A DNA stretch of 64,000 bases from 66-474 sp035281745 (lineage in GTDB: Bacteria > Pseudomonadota > Gammaproteobacteria > Xanthomonadales > Rhodanobacteraceae), in assembly GCA_035281745.1 (NCBI GenBank), contig DATEDI010000026.1, positions 124,001 to 188,000 of the forward strand, given 5' to 3'. The first letter of the stretch is position 1; each line of letters opens with the position of its first letter. The translations under genes and the position numbers were made by a program. Shown piece by piece: positions 31,676 through 41,271 of the stretch. The notes beneath the pieces were generated by a model that made no database searches, was not told the DNA's origin, and saw only the letters and a program-made list of their open reading frames with translations.

Positions 31676-32893
31676 TCACACGCCCCGCGTCGCCACCACC
31701 GGCGGCACATTGGCGGCGCGCAGCGCCGGCCCCAGTACGGCAAGCTGGCCGATGACCCACAGCGCGATCGCGCTGGCCGGCAGGTAGTACCAAGGCATCC
31801 GATTCAACTGGTAGTGCTGCATCAAATACAGATTGATGCCGAACGCCAGGATCATCCCGATCGCGACGCCCGCCGTGCTCAGCAGGAAATTCTCGGTCTG
31901 GAAGTACTGCATGATGTGGGATCGCGTGGCCCCGACGGCGCGGCGGATGCCGATCTGCCGGCGTCGCTGCCCCACCCAGAAGCTGGTCAGGCCCACGATG
32001 CCGAACGCGGTCACCGCCAGCATCACCACGCACACCAGCACCAGCATCCACACCATGCTGCGCGCGTTCGCGTAGTACTTGTCGCGGATTTCGGTGAAGG
32101 TGTGGCCTTCCACGACCACCGAGGGGGACAGCGCTTCAAGTTTCTGCACGCCGTCGCGCAGGATGCGCACTTGGTCCTGCGGCGCGCTGCGCACCACGTA
32201 ATCCTGGATACCGGCGGCAGGGCTGACCGGGAAGAACGCGGAGAGGAAGTGCCCCGTCTCGCCGCCATTCGCATCGGGGCGCAGCACGTCCGCCACGACG
32301 CCAACCACCGTGTAACGATTGTTCTTGCCGATCCAGATCGGCTTGCCGAGCGCTTCCGCGTCCGGCCACAGGCGCTTGGCCAGGCTTTGCGTCACCAGCG
32401 CCACGTGCGCGCTCGGGAGGTAGTTGTTGCCCAGCTTGCTGTCGGCGTATTCGTCGTCGTTGAAAAAGCGCCCTTTCATCAGGCGCAGGCCGAGCGCATC
32501 GGGCCCGTCCTTCGTGAAAAGGTATTCCGCGACATTGGGACTGTCCTTCGACAGCAGCTCGTCGGGCGACGTGGCCGCATTCATGTTCCAGCTGTTGTTG
32601 CCCAGCGGCAGCATGTTGACCGCCGCCACCGCGGTGACGCCCGGTATTTCCCGCAGCGTGGCGAGATCGCGTGGGATGTCGACATTCGCGGTGTCGGGAT
32701 TGATGCCCTGCACGCCGATGTCGACGATGCCCTGCTCGTCGATCGCGTTCGGCGAATGGATCTCGCCGATGCGCTGCCCGATCATGAATACCGCGTTGCA
32801 CAACACCGCGCAGGCCAGCGCGATTTCCAGCACGATCAGCGCGGCCGGAATCCTGTGCTTGCGCAGTGCAGCGAAGATGGGTTGGATATCCAT
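31676..32893 (-). CDS. MacB/FtsX-type permease, type 2, unit d
   Basis: A 405-residue permease beginning MDIQPIFAALRKHRIPAALI, with one N-terminal helix (LIVLEIALACAVLCNAVFMI), a periplasmic core (AVNMLPLGNNSW, RSAPQDQVRILRDGVQ) and three C-terminal helices. The coupling region is GQRRRQIGIRRAVGATRSHIMQYFQTENFLL and it ends PPVVATRGV. It starts 10 nt after the stop of its type 1 partner, so the two are translated together and probably form a heterodimer. The ATPase is supplied by the gene at 43143-43874. Confidence 0.92.
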   Translation of the reverse strand: MDIQPIFAALRKHRIPAALIVLEIALACAVLCNAVFMIGQRIGEIHSPNAIDEQGIVDIGVQGINPDTANVDIPRDLATLREIPGVTAVAAVNMLPLGNNSWNMNAATSPDELLSKDSPNVAEYLFTKDGPDALGLRLMKGRFFNDDEYADSKLGNNYLPSAHVALVTQSLAKRLWPDAEALGKPIWIGKNNRYTVVGVVADVLRPDANGGETGHFLSAFFPVSPAAGIQDYVVRSAPQDQVRILRDGVQKLEALSPSVVVEGHTFTEIRDKYYANARSMVWMLVLVCVVMLAVTAFGIVGLTSFWVGQRRRQIGIRRAVGATRSHIMQYFQTENFLLSTAGVAIGMILAFGINLYLMQHYQLNRMPWYYLPASAIALWVIGQLAVLGPALRAANVPPVVATRGV

Positions 32894-32903
32894 GACTGTC
32901 CTC

Positions 32904-34217
32904 TCAAACCGACTTCAACTGCGGTGCCGGCGCCACCACGCAGGCGCGCCATGCAGGCAACAGGCCCGCAATGAGGCTCGCGATCAGCGCGATCACGAAG
33001 GTGGTGACGAACATGGCAAAGTCGAGATGCGCAAGGCTGGCGTACTCGGCGGGCTGCTGCCGGATCGCCCACAACCCGAGTTCCGCGAAAACCAGTCCGA
33101 GCACGCCGCCGGCGATACCGACCATGCTGGACTCGACCATGAATTGCGTGAACACCGCGCCGCGGGTCGCGCCGAGCGCACGCCGAACGCCGATCTCGCG
33201 TGAGCGGCGCAGACATTTCGCAAGCAGCAGGCCGACGGTATTGACCACGCAAATCAGCAGGAACCCGAAAGCAAGGTTGGCCTGCATGCGCGCGTCGTCC
33301 GGCACCACCCGTTGCTGTGCAAGGAAACCCATGAGGTCGGGCAAGCCAACCCCGGGATGGTGAAAACGTCCCAGCGAAATCTGCTGGGCCGCATAGTTGG
33401 ACAGGAACGCCTTGTAGGCGTCGGCGGCCGACGCATTCGCCAGCTCCACCCACGTCGACACCCACACGCAGGGCGCGGTTTCCAGATGATCGATATCGAC
33501 ATCCGAATCAAAACAATTGACGGTCTGCGTGTTCACCTTGTCGGCGATCGCGGCCTGCAGCGGCATGAACAACGCGTCACCCTTGCCATATCCACGGCCA
33601 CCGAGGTTCACCGCGTAGAAGCGCGGCTGCGGTGCCCACGGCTTCAGCACGCCGACGATGCGGTAATCGTGGTCGTTGACGCGCAGGATTTTGCCGACGC
33701 TGTTGCTGCCGCCGAACAATTTGTCGTTGAGGAACCCCGCAATGACGATGACGTGCGCGCGGTTTTCGTCATCGTTCGCGCTCCAGCCGCTGCCGTACTG
33801 GAACGAAGCACCGAACATGGAAAAGAAATCAGACGTGGTGACGACGCCATCGCTGAAGAACGGATGCTGGCCCAGCACCTGCGGCGTGACCTTGCTGGAC
33901 GCCAGCGCCATTACCGCCTGCCGCTTGGCCTTGCGCGCGTGCAGCAAGTTCATCGCATCGGTGTACGTCATCAGGTTGCCCCATCTCTGGAACAACTTCT
34001 CCTCCGGCGTGGTGCTCGCCGCGGTCAATGGATCGAGCTCTGGTGCAAATACGTTTGCGCTCTTCTGCGGCAACGGATCGCCCGACAACAGCTTCAACAC
34101 CGTGAGCGTGGTGATGGAGGCGCCGATGCCGAGGCCGAGCGCCAGCACCATCAATGCGGTGAGTACGCGATTGCGTTTGAAGCTGCGCAGCGCGAGATCG
34201 AGGTAATAGCCGAACAT
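32904..34217 (-). CDS. MacB/FtsX-type permease, type 1, unit d
   Basis: A 437-residue permease beginning MFGYYLDLALRSFKRNRVLT. Helix LTALMVLALGLGIGASITTLTVLKLLSGDPLP is followed by the periplasmic domain with DFFSMFGASFQYGSGWSANDDENRAHVIVI and the cysteine pair of the type 1 group (VNCFDSDVD, TAPCVW). Three C-terminal helices follow, with coupling region RRSREIGVRRALGATRGAVF, and it ends PAPQLKSV. Its stop is 10 nt before its type 2 partner. Confidence 0.92.
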   Translation of the reverse strand: MFGYYLDLALRSFKRNRVLTALMVLALGLGIGASITTLTVLKLLSGDPLPQKSANVFAPELDPLTAASTTPEEKLFQRWGNLMTYTDAMNLLHARKAKRQAVMALASSKVTPQVLGQHPFFSDGVVTTSDFFSMFGASFQYGSGWSANDDENRAHVIVIAGFLNDKLFGGSNSVGKILRVNDHDYRIVGVLKPWAPQPRFYAVNLGGRGYGKGDALFMPLQAAIADKVNTQTVNCFDSDVDIDHLETAPCVWVSTWVELANASAADAYKAFLSNYAAQQISLGRFHHPGVGLPDLMGFLAQQRVVPDDARMQANLAFGFLLICVVNTVGLLLAKCLRRSREIGVRRALGATRGAVFTQFMVESSMVGIAGGVLGLVFAELGLWAIRQQPAEYASLAHLDFAMFVTTFVIALIASLIAGLLPAWRACVVAPAPQLKSV

Positions 34218-34237
34218 TCGAACGTCTCCTGATTCAA

Positions 34238-34370
34238 CTCCCCTCCCCCAGCGGGAGAGGGGTTGGGGGTTGAGGGTCCGGAACTTGACCGACGTCCCGT
34301 CGACACCGAACCCTCATCCGCCCCTTTGGGGCACCTTCTCCCGGAGGGAGAAGGAAACAGCGACCTTCAC
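34238..34370. repeat. R2 palindromic repeat between permease units c and d
   Basis: CTCCCCCAGCGGGAGAGGGG with GGTTGAGGGTCCGG on the left, and CCCTCATCCGCCCC with CTTCTCCCGGAGGGAGAAGG on the right: two inverted arms with a short spacer. Confidence 0.75.
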
Positions 34371-35584
34371 ACGCTCCGCGTCGCCACCACCGGCGGCACC
34401 GCCGCGGCGCGCAGCGCCGGCACCAGCACTGCAAGCTGTCCGAGCAGCCACAACGCCACCACGCCGACCGGCAGGTACCAAAGCGGCAGGCGCGGCACTT
34501 CGAAGAACTTCATCAACGCAAGGTTGATGCCGATCGCCAGCACCACGCCCACCACGATCCCGAACGTGACGATCAGGAAATTCTCGGTCTGGAAATAACG
34601 CAGGATGTCCGCGCGCGTCGCACCCAGCGCGCGCCGGATGCCGATCTGCTTGCGCCGCTGCGCCACCCAGAAACTCGCGAGCCCCACGATCCCGAATGCG
34701 GTGACGCCGAGCAGCGCGACGATCACGCCGACCAGCAGGCCGGCCATTGCGCGGTCGGTCTGGAAAAATTTCGCGCGCAGATACGGTACCGTCTGGCTGT
34801 CTTCGCGATCCAGCACCACGTCCGGTGCGATCTTGGCGATCGCCGCCTTCGCTGCGGTCATGACACGATCCAGATCGGCGGGTTTGGCGCGGATCAGATA
34901 ACCACCGGCCAATTGTTCTCCCGGCAAACCCGGTGTGAAGACCGTCCACTGCGCGCCGCGTCGGCCTTCTTCGTTGTACTGCTGGATCGCAAAGTGGGCG
35001 ACCACGCCGATCACGCGAAAATGGATTTTCTTGCCGAGCCAGAATTCCTTGCCCAACGGGTTCTCTCCCGGCCACAGATGTTCGGCCAGGGTGCGCGTGA
35101 TCAATACCCCGGAATCGGCGGGAAGGAAATTGGCAATCGGCTGGTAGTCGTCCGTTGCGGGCAGGCGGCCCGCCACCAGTTTCAATCCGAGCGCCTCGGG
35201 TGTCCCCGGGCCACCCACATAAAACTCGACCACTCCTCCGAAGTGCTTGCTGTCCGGGTCCAGCGTGATTCCGGCATTGCCGGCCTGCATGCCGAAAGGT
35301 ACCGAATTGATCACGTGCACAGACTCGACACCCGTAATCGCGCCAAGACCGGACAGCACCCGCGCGTTGACATCGTTGGCTTGCTTGGGATCGAAGCCCT
35401 GCAGCGCAATGAACCCGAGCGAGGACTCATCCACGCCGCTCACGATGTGCATCGCGGACAGTCGGCTCGCGATCATCGATGCAGCGTTGCACAGCACCGC
35501 GCAGGCCAGCGCGATTTCCATTGCAATCAGCACGGTCGCGAGTCGATGCTTCCTGAGTGCCGCGATAACTGGCTGGATTTGCAT
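34367..35584 (-). CDS. MacB/FtsX-type permease, type 2, unit c
   Basis: A 405-residue permease beginning MQIQPVIAALRKHRLATVLI. The ATG at 35584 follows its partner by 11 nt; the reading frame is open far upstream but that extension is antisense noise within the type 1 gene. Periplasmic core (INSVPFGMQAGNAGITLDP), coupling region AQRRKQIGIRRALGATRADILRYFQTENFLI, and end PPVVATRSV. Closest in its tail to units d and e. Confidence 0.92.
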   Translation of the reverse strand: MQIQPVIAALRKHRLATVLIAMEIALACAVLCNAASMIASRLSAMHIVSGVDESSLGFIALQGFDPKQANDVNARVLSGLGAITGVESVHVINSVPFGMQAGNAGITLDPDSKHFGGVVEFYVGGPGTPEALGLKLVAGRLPATDDYQPIANFLPADSGVLITRTLAEHLWPGENPLGKEFWLGKKIHFRVIGVVAHFAIQQYNEEGRRGAQWTVFTPGLPGEQLAGGYLIRAKPADLDRVMTAAKAAIAKIAPDVVLDREDSQTVPYLRAKFFQTDRAMAGLLVGVIVALLGVTAFGIVGLASFWVAQRRKQIGIRRALGATRADILRYFQTENFLIVTFGIVVGVVLAIGINLALMKFFEVPRLPLWYLPVGVVALWLLGQLAVLVPALRAAAVPPVVATRSV

Positions 35585-35595
35585 GTCTCTCGCCC

Positions 35596-36921
35596 TCAAA
35601 GCGTCTTGAGTTGCAGGGCTGGCGCGATGCGACTCGCCCGCAACGCCGGCAAGGCCCCGGCAACCAGGCTCACCGCGATCGCAAGCACGAACGTCACCAC
35701 GAACATCGATGCATCCAGGTGCACCATCGGTGCATACGGCGCCGGCTGCTGCCGCACGACCCACAAACCAAACAAGGTGAGCAGCCATCCTCCGATGCCG
35801 CCGAGCAGCCCGATCATGCCGGCTTCGGTCAGACACTGCGCGAACACCGCGCGCCGCGAGGCACCCAAGGCGCGACGCACGCCGATTTCGCCGGCTCGGC
35901 GCAGGAACTTGGCCAGCAACAAGCCAACGGTGTTGAACAGGCAGATCGCGAGAAATGCGAACGCCAGCCAGGTTTGCAACTTCACGTCGCTTGGCACGAA
36001 CTGGTTGAAACGCAGCCAATCCATCAGGCTGCGCAAGCGGGTTCCGGTGTACCTGACGCGTCCCAATGTCTTCTGCTGCTGCGCGTAATGATCCAGGAAC
36101 GCACGATAGGACGCGACTTTCGCGGGACCGCCCAGCTCCACCCACAAGCCCAGCCAATTGCAGGGTGCACTCACCATGCTCTCCCCCGGTTTGGGCACAT
36201 GCCAGCAGTTGAACCACCAGAAATTGTCGTAGTTGATGTCCAGTCCGGTACCGAAGGGCACGAACAGCGCTTCCGTCTTGTCGTAATAACTCGCGGTATC
36301 GCCGTTGGCGAAGCGACCGCCCCGGACGTCGTAGAACACCGGCGACGGCCGCCAGTCTTTCAACACCCCGACGATGCGCAGATTCGCATCGCGAACGTGC
36401 AGCGTCTTGCCGACGCTGTCCTTGCCGCCAAACAACTTGTTGTTGAGGTCGGACGAGATGACCACGATGCGGGCCCGATTCGCATCGTCCGACGCTGTCC
36501 ACGCGTTGCCGTACTCGAACGGAACGTCGAACATCGGGAAGAAATCCGAAGTGGTGAACAGCGTCTGTTCCATCAGCGGCGGGCGGGTGGAATCAGGCGT
36601 GCTCACCTTGAGCGCCTTGGGCACCGTGACCAGCGTTTGCCGATCTGCGCGGTGCGCCTCCCACAGATCCATCGCCGAGCGATAGTCCATCATGTCGGGC
36701 GGTTCGGCGTGCTTGTAGTCGGGCGTGGGATTGCCGTCCACCTGCGCGTAAAACAGGTGTGCGCTTTTGCCCGGCAGCGGATCGCCCGAAAGCAGGTGCA
36801 TCACCGTCAGCGTGGTCATGCTGGCGCCGATGCCGATCGCGATCGCCAGCACCATCAGCACCGTCAGCAAGCGGTTGCGCTTGAGGCTGCGGATGGCGAG
36901 ATCGAGGTAGTACGCAAACAT
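35596..36921 (-). CDS. MacB/FtsX-type permease, type 1, unit c
   Basis: A 441-residue permease beginning MFAYYLDLAIRSLKRNRLLT, with helix VLMVLAIAIGIGASMTTLTV and periplasmic domain containing TTSDFFPMFDVPFEYGNAW and SSDLNNKLFGGKDSVGKTL. The cysteine pair reads FNCWHVPKPG and APCNWLG. Coupling region RRAGEIGVRRALGASRRAVF, end PALQLKTL. A repeat (R1) of about 120 bp separates it from unit b upstream, while its type 2 partner follows after only 11 nt. Confidence 0.92.
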   Translation of the reverse strand: MFAYYLDLAIRSLKRNRLLTVLMVLAIAIGIGASMTTLTVMHLLSGDPLPGKSAHLFYAQVDGNPTPDYKHAEPPDMMDYRSAMDLWEAHRADRQTLVTVPKALKVSTPDSTRPPLMEQTLFTTSDFFPMFDVPFEYGNAWTASDDANRARIVVISSDLNNKLFGGKDSVGKTLHVRDANLRIVGVLKDWRPSPVFYDVRGGRFANGDTASYYDKTEALFVPFGTGLDINYDNFWWFNCWHVPKPGESMVSAPCNWLGLWVELGGPAKVASYRAFLDHYAQQQKTLGRVRYTGTRLRSLMDWLRFNQFVPSDVKLQTWLAFAFLAICLFNTVGLLLAKFLRRAGEIGVRRALGASRRAVFAQCLTEAGMIGLLGGIGGWLLTLFGLWVVRQQPAPYAPMVHLDASMFVVTFVLAIAVSLVAGALPALRASRIAPALQLKTL

Positions 36922-36943
36922 TCATTCACCGCCCGTTTGTTCT

Positions 36944-37064
36944 GTCGTCATTCCGGACGCGGCGCAGCCGCGATCCGGAACCCAGCGACTTTTCACCATG
37001 AAAGGAAAAGTCACTGGTTTCCGGGTTCTGCCGCGATGGAGCTGCGGCAGCCCCGGAATGACGA
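36944..37064. repeat. R1 palindromic repeat between permease units b and c
   Basis: GTCGTCATTCCGGACGC on the left and CCCCGGAATGACGAT on the right, with inner AACCCAGCGACTTTT / AAAAGTCACTGGTTTCCGGG arms. A short GATTCCC tandem (37083-37105) lies just beyond. Confidence 0.8.
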
Positions 37065-37123
37065 TGAGTTGAGGAATTCCTCGATTCCCGATTCCCGATT
37101 CCCGATTCACCATTCCCGTTCCA

Positions 37124-38356
37124 TCACACACTCCGCGTCGCCTCCACCGGCGACACACGCGACGCGCGCCGCGCCGGCGCGAATACCGCGCCCTGCCCCA
37201 GCAGAAGCAGCGCGACCACGCCGGCCAGCACGTAGAGCAACGGCATCCGATCCATCGCCAATTGCCGCATCATCCACAGGTTCAAGCCGACCGCGAGGAT
37301 CGCGCCCAGCACCACGCCGGCGCCCGCGATCAGCAGGTTCTCGGTCTGGAAGTAACGCAGGATGTCGCGCCGGGTCGCGCCGAGCGCACGGCGAATGCCG
37401 ATCTGCTTGCGTCGCTGCCCGACCCAGAAACTGGTAAGCCCGATGATCCCCGCGCCCGTGATCACCAGCAGCACCGCGCAGATGATGCCCATCAGGATCG
37501 CGGTGCCGCGATCGCTGTCGTAGGCGCGATGGCGGATTTCGGCGAAGCTCAGCACACCGTTCTTGGGATCGATGACGCGCATGCGGCTTTGCGCGAGCAG
37601 TGCCTTGGGCGCCTCCCGCATCGCGGTCGCCAACTCGCCCGGCTTCGCGCGCACGATGTAGTAGGTACCGAACGACATGTCCAGGCGCCGCGGCCAGAGC
37701 ATGGCCTGATAGCTGTAATCAAGCGACCAGGTTTCGACTTCCTGGCGCTGCAGGCGTTCGACGATGCCGATGATGGTGGTCGGCGTCGTGCTCATGGTGT
37801 AGAAGGTCTTGCCCAGCGCCGAACCGTCCGGGTACAGCTTGTCGGCCAGCGCCTTGGTCACGATCGCCACCGCCGGCGTCTTGTTCTCACGCATGCCCAT
37901 CGGCTCGATTTCGTCGGGCCGGAAATTGCGCCCGGCGATCAGCTTGAGGCCCAGCGTATCGATCAGATGGGTGTCGCTGAGGTACACCGCCGCGTCGGTG
38001 GTCCTCTGTACCTGGTCGGGCTTCATCATCACGAAGTTGTCCCAGCCGCCGCCGCGCAACGGATACGAGTTGGCCGGCGCCGCATCGCGCACCGCGGGCA
38101 GTTGCCGGAGCGCCGCGAGGTCGGCCTGCATCTGCGCATCGATCTGCTGATCCGATTGCCGGCCCGCCCATTGGCTTCCGATCACGAACACATTGGCTTC
38201 GTCGATACCGGTGGGCTCGGACAGATGCGACATGCGCTGGTGGATGATGAACAGCGCGTTGCACACGATCGCCAGGGTCAGCGCGATCTGCAGCGCGATC
38301 AGCAAGGTGCCGGCCTTGTGGTGGCGAAGCGCGGCGAGGATGGGCTGGATTTGCAT
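37124..38356 (-). CDS. MacB/FtsX-type permease, type 2, unit b
   Basis: A 410-residue permease beginning MQIQPILAALRHHKAGTLLI. N-terminal helix LIALQIALTLAIVCNALFII, periplasmic core (NSYPLRGGGWDNFVMMKPDQ, GRNFRPDEIEPMGMRENKTP), coupling region GQRRKQIGIRRALGATRRDILRYFQTENLLI. It ends SPVEATRSV, a variant shared only with unit a, so units a and b are sisters. It starts 12 nt after its partner. Confidence 0.92.
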   Translation of the reverse strand: MQIQPILAALRHHKAGTLLIALQIALTLAIVCNALFIIHQRMSHLSEPTGIDEANVFVIGSQWAGRQSDQQIDAQMQADLAALRQLPAVRDAAPANSYPLRGGGWDNFVMMKPDQVQRTTDAAVYLSDTHLIDTLGLKLIAGRNFRPDEIEPMGMRENKTPAVAIVTKALADKLYPDGSALGKTFYTMSTTPTTIIGIVERLQRQEVETWSLDYSYQAMLWPRRLDMSFGTYYIVRAKPGELATAMREAPKALLAQSRMRVIDPKNGVLSFAEIRHRAYDSDRGTAILMGIICAVLLVITGAGIIGLTSFWVGQRRKQIGIRRALGATRRDILRYFQTENLLIAGAGVVLGAILAVGLNLWMMRQLAMDRMPLLYVLAGVVALLLLGQGAVFAPARRASRVSPVEATRSV

Positions 38357-38368
38357 GACGGTTCGCCC

Positions 38369-39679
38369 TCAGTTCGAGCGCAGGTGCCAGGCCGGCTGCA
38401 CGTGCGCCGCCCGCCAGGAGGGATAGAACGCCGCGATCACGGTGGCGGCGATCGCGACCGCCAGCGTCAATGCCACCAGCGACAGGTCCACATGCGCCAG
38501 GCGCGCGATCTCGGGGCGGAACAGCAAACCCACGCCCGACACCCCGACAGCGGTCAACAGCAATCCCAACAAACCACCCGCCAGGCCAACGGTGCCGGCC
38601 TCGATCAGGAATTGCGTGTAGATCTCGCGGCGCGATGCACCGAGCGCCCGACGCACGCCGATCTCGCCGGAGCGGCGCATGAACTTCGCGAGCAACAGTC
38701 CGACGGTATTGACCAGGCAGATCAGGAAAAAGCCCAGCGACACCATCAGCGAGATGCGGCTCTCGGGCGGCACCACATGCATGTATGCCATCCATTGCGT
38801 CACGTCGCGCAGCCGCACGTTGGGCGCCCAGCCGAAACGACCCGCGCGCTGCTGGTCGGCGGAATAGCCCTGGAGGAAATTGCGGTAACGCGCGACGTCG
38901 GCGGCGCTGTCCAGTTCCACCCACGGCGTGATCCACACGCAATCGCTGCGCAGCCAGTCGTCCCAGCCGTGCATGGTCGTGGCCATGCGGCAACTGTTGT
39001 TGCCGGCGGTGTCGATTTTAAGGTCCAACGCGCGGGTGAACGGCAGATAGAAATCCGCGGGCTCCTCGAATCCGCTGCTGCCGAACAACGAATAGAAGCG
39101 CGGTACCGGATCCCAGTGCCGGGTCACGCCCACGATGCGGTAGTCGTGGCCGTCGAGATTGATTTCGCGCCCGATGCTGCTGGCATCGCCGAACAGCTTG
39201 CGGTTGAATTCCTCGCTCAACACGATCACCGGCGCGCGGCTTTCGTCCTGCGCCGCGTCCCAGCCGCTGCCGTAGCGGAATGGCACCTCGAACATCGGGA
39301 AGAAATCGCCGTACACCGCATAGCCTTCCGCCTTGAGCGGCAGGCTGCGACTGCCGCCCGGCATCAGCGACAACTGCACGGGATACAACAAGGTCTGTCG
39401 CTTCGCCGCATGCGCGTGCATCAACGCCATCGCATCGACATAGTTCAACGCTTTCGGGGGCTCGCCCTGCAGGTTCTGCTGCGGTCCCCAACTGTCGACT
39501 TGCGGCGTGAACAGTTGCGCCGACTTGTCCGGAATCGGGTTGCCCGACACCGCGCGGAATACGGAATACGTGATCATCGACGCCGCCACGCCGAAACCGA
39601 TCGCCACCACCATCAAGAAGGTGAGCGCGGGATTGCGCTTGAGGCTGCGCAGGGCGAGGTCGAAGTAGTACGCGAACAT
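38369..39679 (-). CDS. MacB/FtsX-type permease, type 1, unit b
   Basis: A 436-residue permease beginning MFAYYFDLALRSLKRNPALT. The ATG at 39679 has GGAGA at good spacing; another in-frame ATG lies at 39685. Helix FLMVVAIGFGVAASMITYSV, periplasmic domain with YGDFFPMFEVPFRYGSGWDAAQDE and the cysteine pair NNSCRMATTM / RSDCVWITP. Coupling region RRSGEIGVRRALGASRREIYTQFLIEAG. It ends PAWHLRSN, a tail shared with unit a. Confidence 0.92.
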   Translation of the reverse strand: MFAYYFDLALRSLKRNPALTFLMVVAIGFGVAASMITYSVFRAVSGNPIPDKSAQLFTPQVDSWGPQQNLQGEPPKALNYVDAMALMHAHAAKRQTLLYPVQLSLMPGGSRSLPLKAEGYAVYGDFFPMFEVPFRYGSGWDAAQDESRAPVIVLSEEFNRKLFGDASSIGREINLDGHDYRIVGVTRHWDPVPRFYSLFGSSGFEEPADFYLPFTRALDLKIDTAGNNSCRMATTMHGWDDWLRSDCVWITPWVELDSAADVARYRNFLQGYSADQQRAGRFGWAPNVRLRDVTQWMAYMHVVPPESRISLMVSLGFFLICLVNTVGLLLAKFMRRSGEIGVRRALGASRREIYTQFLIEAGTVGLAGGLLGLLLTAVGVSGVGLLFRPEIARLAHVDLSLVALTLAVAIAATVIAAFYPSWRAAHVQPAWHLRSN

Positions 39680-39699
39680 CAACATTTCTCCTTGGCCGC

Positions 39700-39876
39700 T
39701 TCCTTCTCCCCTCGGGAGAAGGTGGCCCGAAGGGCCGGATGAAGGTCCGGGTTTCGCGCATACCAGCTTTTGCGCAAGACCCGAACCCTCACCCCTCGCG
39801 CTACGCGCGCGTTCGCTCCGCTCCGCCTCTCCCGGGGGAGCAAAGCCGCACCTTCTCCCGGAGGGAGAAGGGAACA
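39700..39876. repeat. R2 palindromic repeat between permease units a and b
   Basis: CTTCTCCCCTCGGGAGAAGG with GGCCGGATGAAGGTCCGGG, then CCCTCACCCCTCGCGCTACGC, CTCTCCCGGGGGAG and CTTCTCCCGGAGGGAGAAGG. The gap 39680-39879 is almost wholly repeat. Confidence 0.75.
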
Positions 39877-39879
39877 GCA

Positions 39880-41142
39880 CTAAACTGACCGCGTCGCCTC
39901 CACCGGCGACACACGCGATGCACGACGTGCCGGCGCGAACACCGCGCCTTGGCCCAGCACCAGCAGCGCGATCACGCCCACCAGCACGTACAGCAGCGAC
40001 ATGCGGTCCATCGCGAACTGCTTCATCATCCAGAGGTTCAGGCCGACCGCCAATATCGCGCCCAGCACCACGCCCACGCCCGCGATCATCAGGTTCTCGG
40101 TCTGGAAGTAGCGCAGGATGTCGTTGCGGGTAGCGCCCAATGCGCGGCGAATGCCGATCTGCTTGCGCCGCTGCCCGACCCAGAAACTGGTGAGGCCCAC
40201 GATGCCCGCGGCGGTGACGCACAACAGGATCAGGCAGATCACGCCCATCAGGATCGCCATGCCACGATCGGCGCGATAGGCGTGCGTCCGGATGTCAGCA
40301 AACGAATGCACCGAGGTATCTTCGAAGTTGTCGCCGGTCTCGATTACCCGCATCGGGTTGGAGGCAAACAGCGCCTTGGGCGCCTCGCGCATCGCGGCGT
40401 CGAGCCGGCCCGGCTTGGCGCGTACCGCGTAGCGCGCGAAACCCGCGTCGAGGCGCGTCGGGATCAGCACCGAATTCCAGAACCAGTCGTTGGCCCAACT
40501 GTCGGGGCTCGGCACCTGCATCCGCTCGAGGATGCCGATGATGGTGCTGGGCGTATCACGATCGACATAGATGGTCTTGCCGAGTGCGTCGCCCTTCGGG
40601 AACAGCTTGTCGGCCAGCGCCTTGGTGACGATCACGATCGGCGGTCGGTTGTGACCGCGGAACCCCATGTGATTTACATCGGCGCGCGTGAAGTTGCGGC
40701 CGCCGACCAGCTTCAGCCCAAGCGCGGGAATCATTTCTTCTGTGCCGAAATAGAACGCCGCCTGTGCGGTCGAATTCTGCTGATCCGGCTTCAATCCGAT
40801 GCCGCCGCTCCAGGTGCTGTTGAGCAGCGGCAGCGTGTTGATGGCAATCGCCGATTCGACATCGGGCAGATTGCGCAAGGTGGCGATGTCGGTCTGCTGC
40901 ATCGCATCCAGCTTGTCGACGCTGCCCTGGTCGTCGCCGCTCGGCGCACCCACCCAGCTTTGCGTGATCAGGAACAGGTTGTTCTCGTTGATGCCGCTCG
41001 GCCGCTCGATGCGATCGATGCGCTGGCCGATGATGAACACCGCGTTGCACACGATCGCCAAGGTCAGCGCGATCTGCAGCGTGATCAGCGTGACGCCGGC
41101 CTTGTGCTTCTTGAGTGCGGCGAGAATCGGAGGGAGTCTCAT
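39880..41142 (-). CDS. MacB/FtsX-type permease, type 2, unit a
   Basis: A 420-residue permease beginning MRLPPILAALKKHKAGVTLI; the longest type 2 copy. Helix LITLQIALTLAIVCNAVFII, periplasmic core (INTLPLLNSTWSGGIGL, GGRNFTRADVNHMGFRGHNRP), coupling region GQRRKQIGIRRALGATRNDILRYFQTENLMI, end SPVEATRSV. An R1 repeat of 66 bp lies between it and its partner, so the tight coupling seen in units b, c and d has been broken. Confidence 0.92.
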   Translation of the reverse strand: MRLPPILAALKKHKAGVTLITLQIALTLAIVCNAVFIIGQRIDRIERPSGINENNLFLITQSWVGAPSGDDQGSVDKLDAMQQTDIATLRNLPDVESAIAINTLPLLNSTWSGGIGLKPDQQNSTAQAAFYFGTEEMIPALGLKLVGGRNFTRADVNHMGFRGHNRPPIVIVTKALADKLFPKGDALGKTIYVDRDTPSTIIGILERMQVPSPDSWANDWFWNSVLIPTRLDAGFARYAVRAKPGRLDAAMREAPKALFASNPMRVIETGDNFEDTSVHSFADIRTHAYRADRGMAILMGVICLILLCVTAAGIVGLTSFWVGQRRKQIGIRRALGATRNDILRYFQTENLMIAGVGVVLGAILAVGLNLWMMKQFAMDRMSLLYVLVGVIALLVLGQGAVFAPARRASRVSPVEATRSV

Positions 41143-41160
41143 GTTGGTGTCCTCATTTTC

Positions 41161-41226
41161 TTGTCATTCCGGAGCCGCGCGCAGCGCAGAACCGCCGATG
41201 AAGCCGGCAGCGGCCCCGGAATGACC
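41161..41226. repeat. R1 palindromic repeat within permease unit a
   Basis: TTGTCATTCCGGAGCCGCGCGCAG and GGCCCCGGAATGACC form inverted ends of a short 66-bp copy. Confidence 0.75.
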
Positions 41227-41271
41227 ATACTTTTGTAGTCGGACTGCATCTGCCGGCGCATGGTTGACAGT

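Noticed and set aside
37262..39742. An 826-codon plus-strand frame across two permease genes
   Set aside because: It is rich in His/Gln/Arg, as expected from the antisense of membrane-protein codons, and the minus-strand permeases explain the region.
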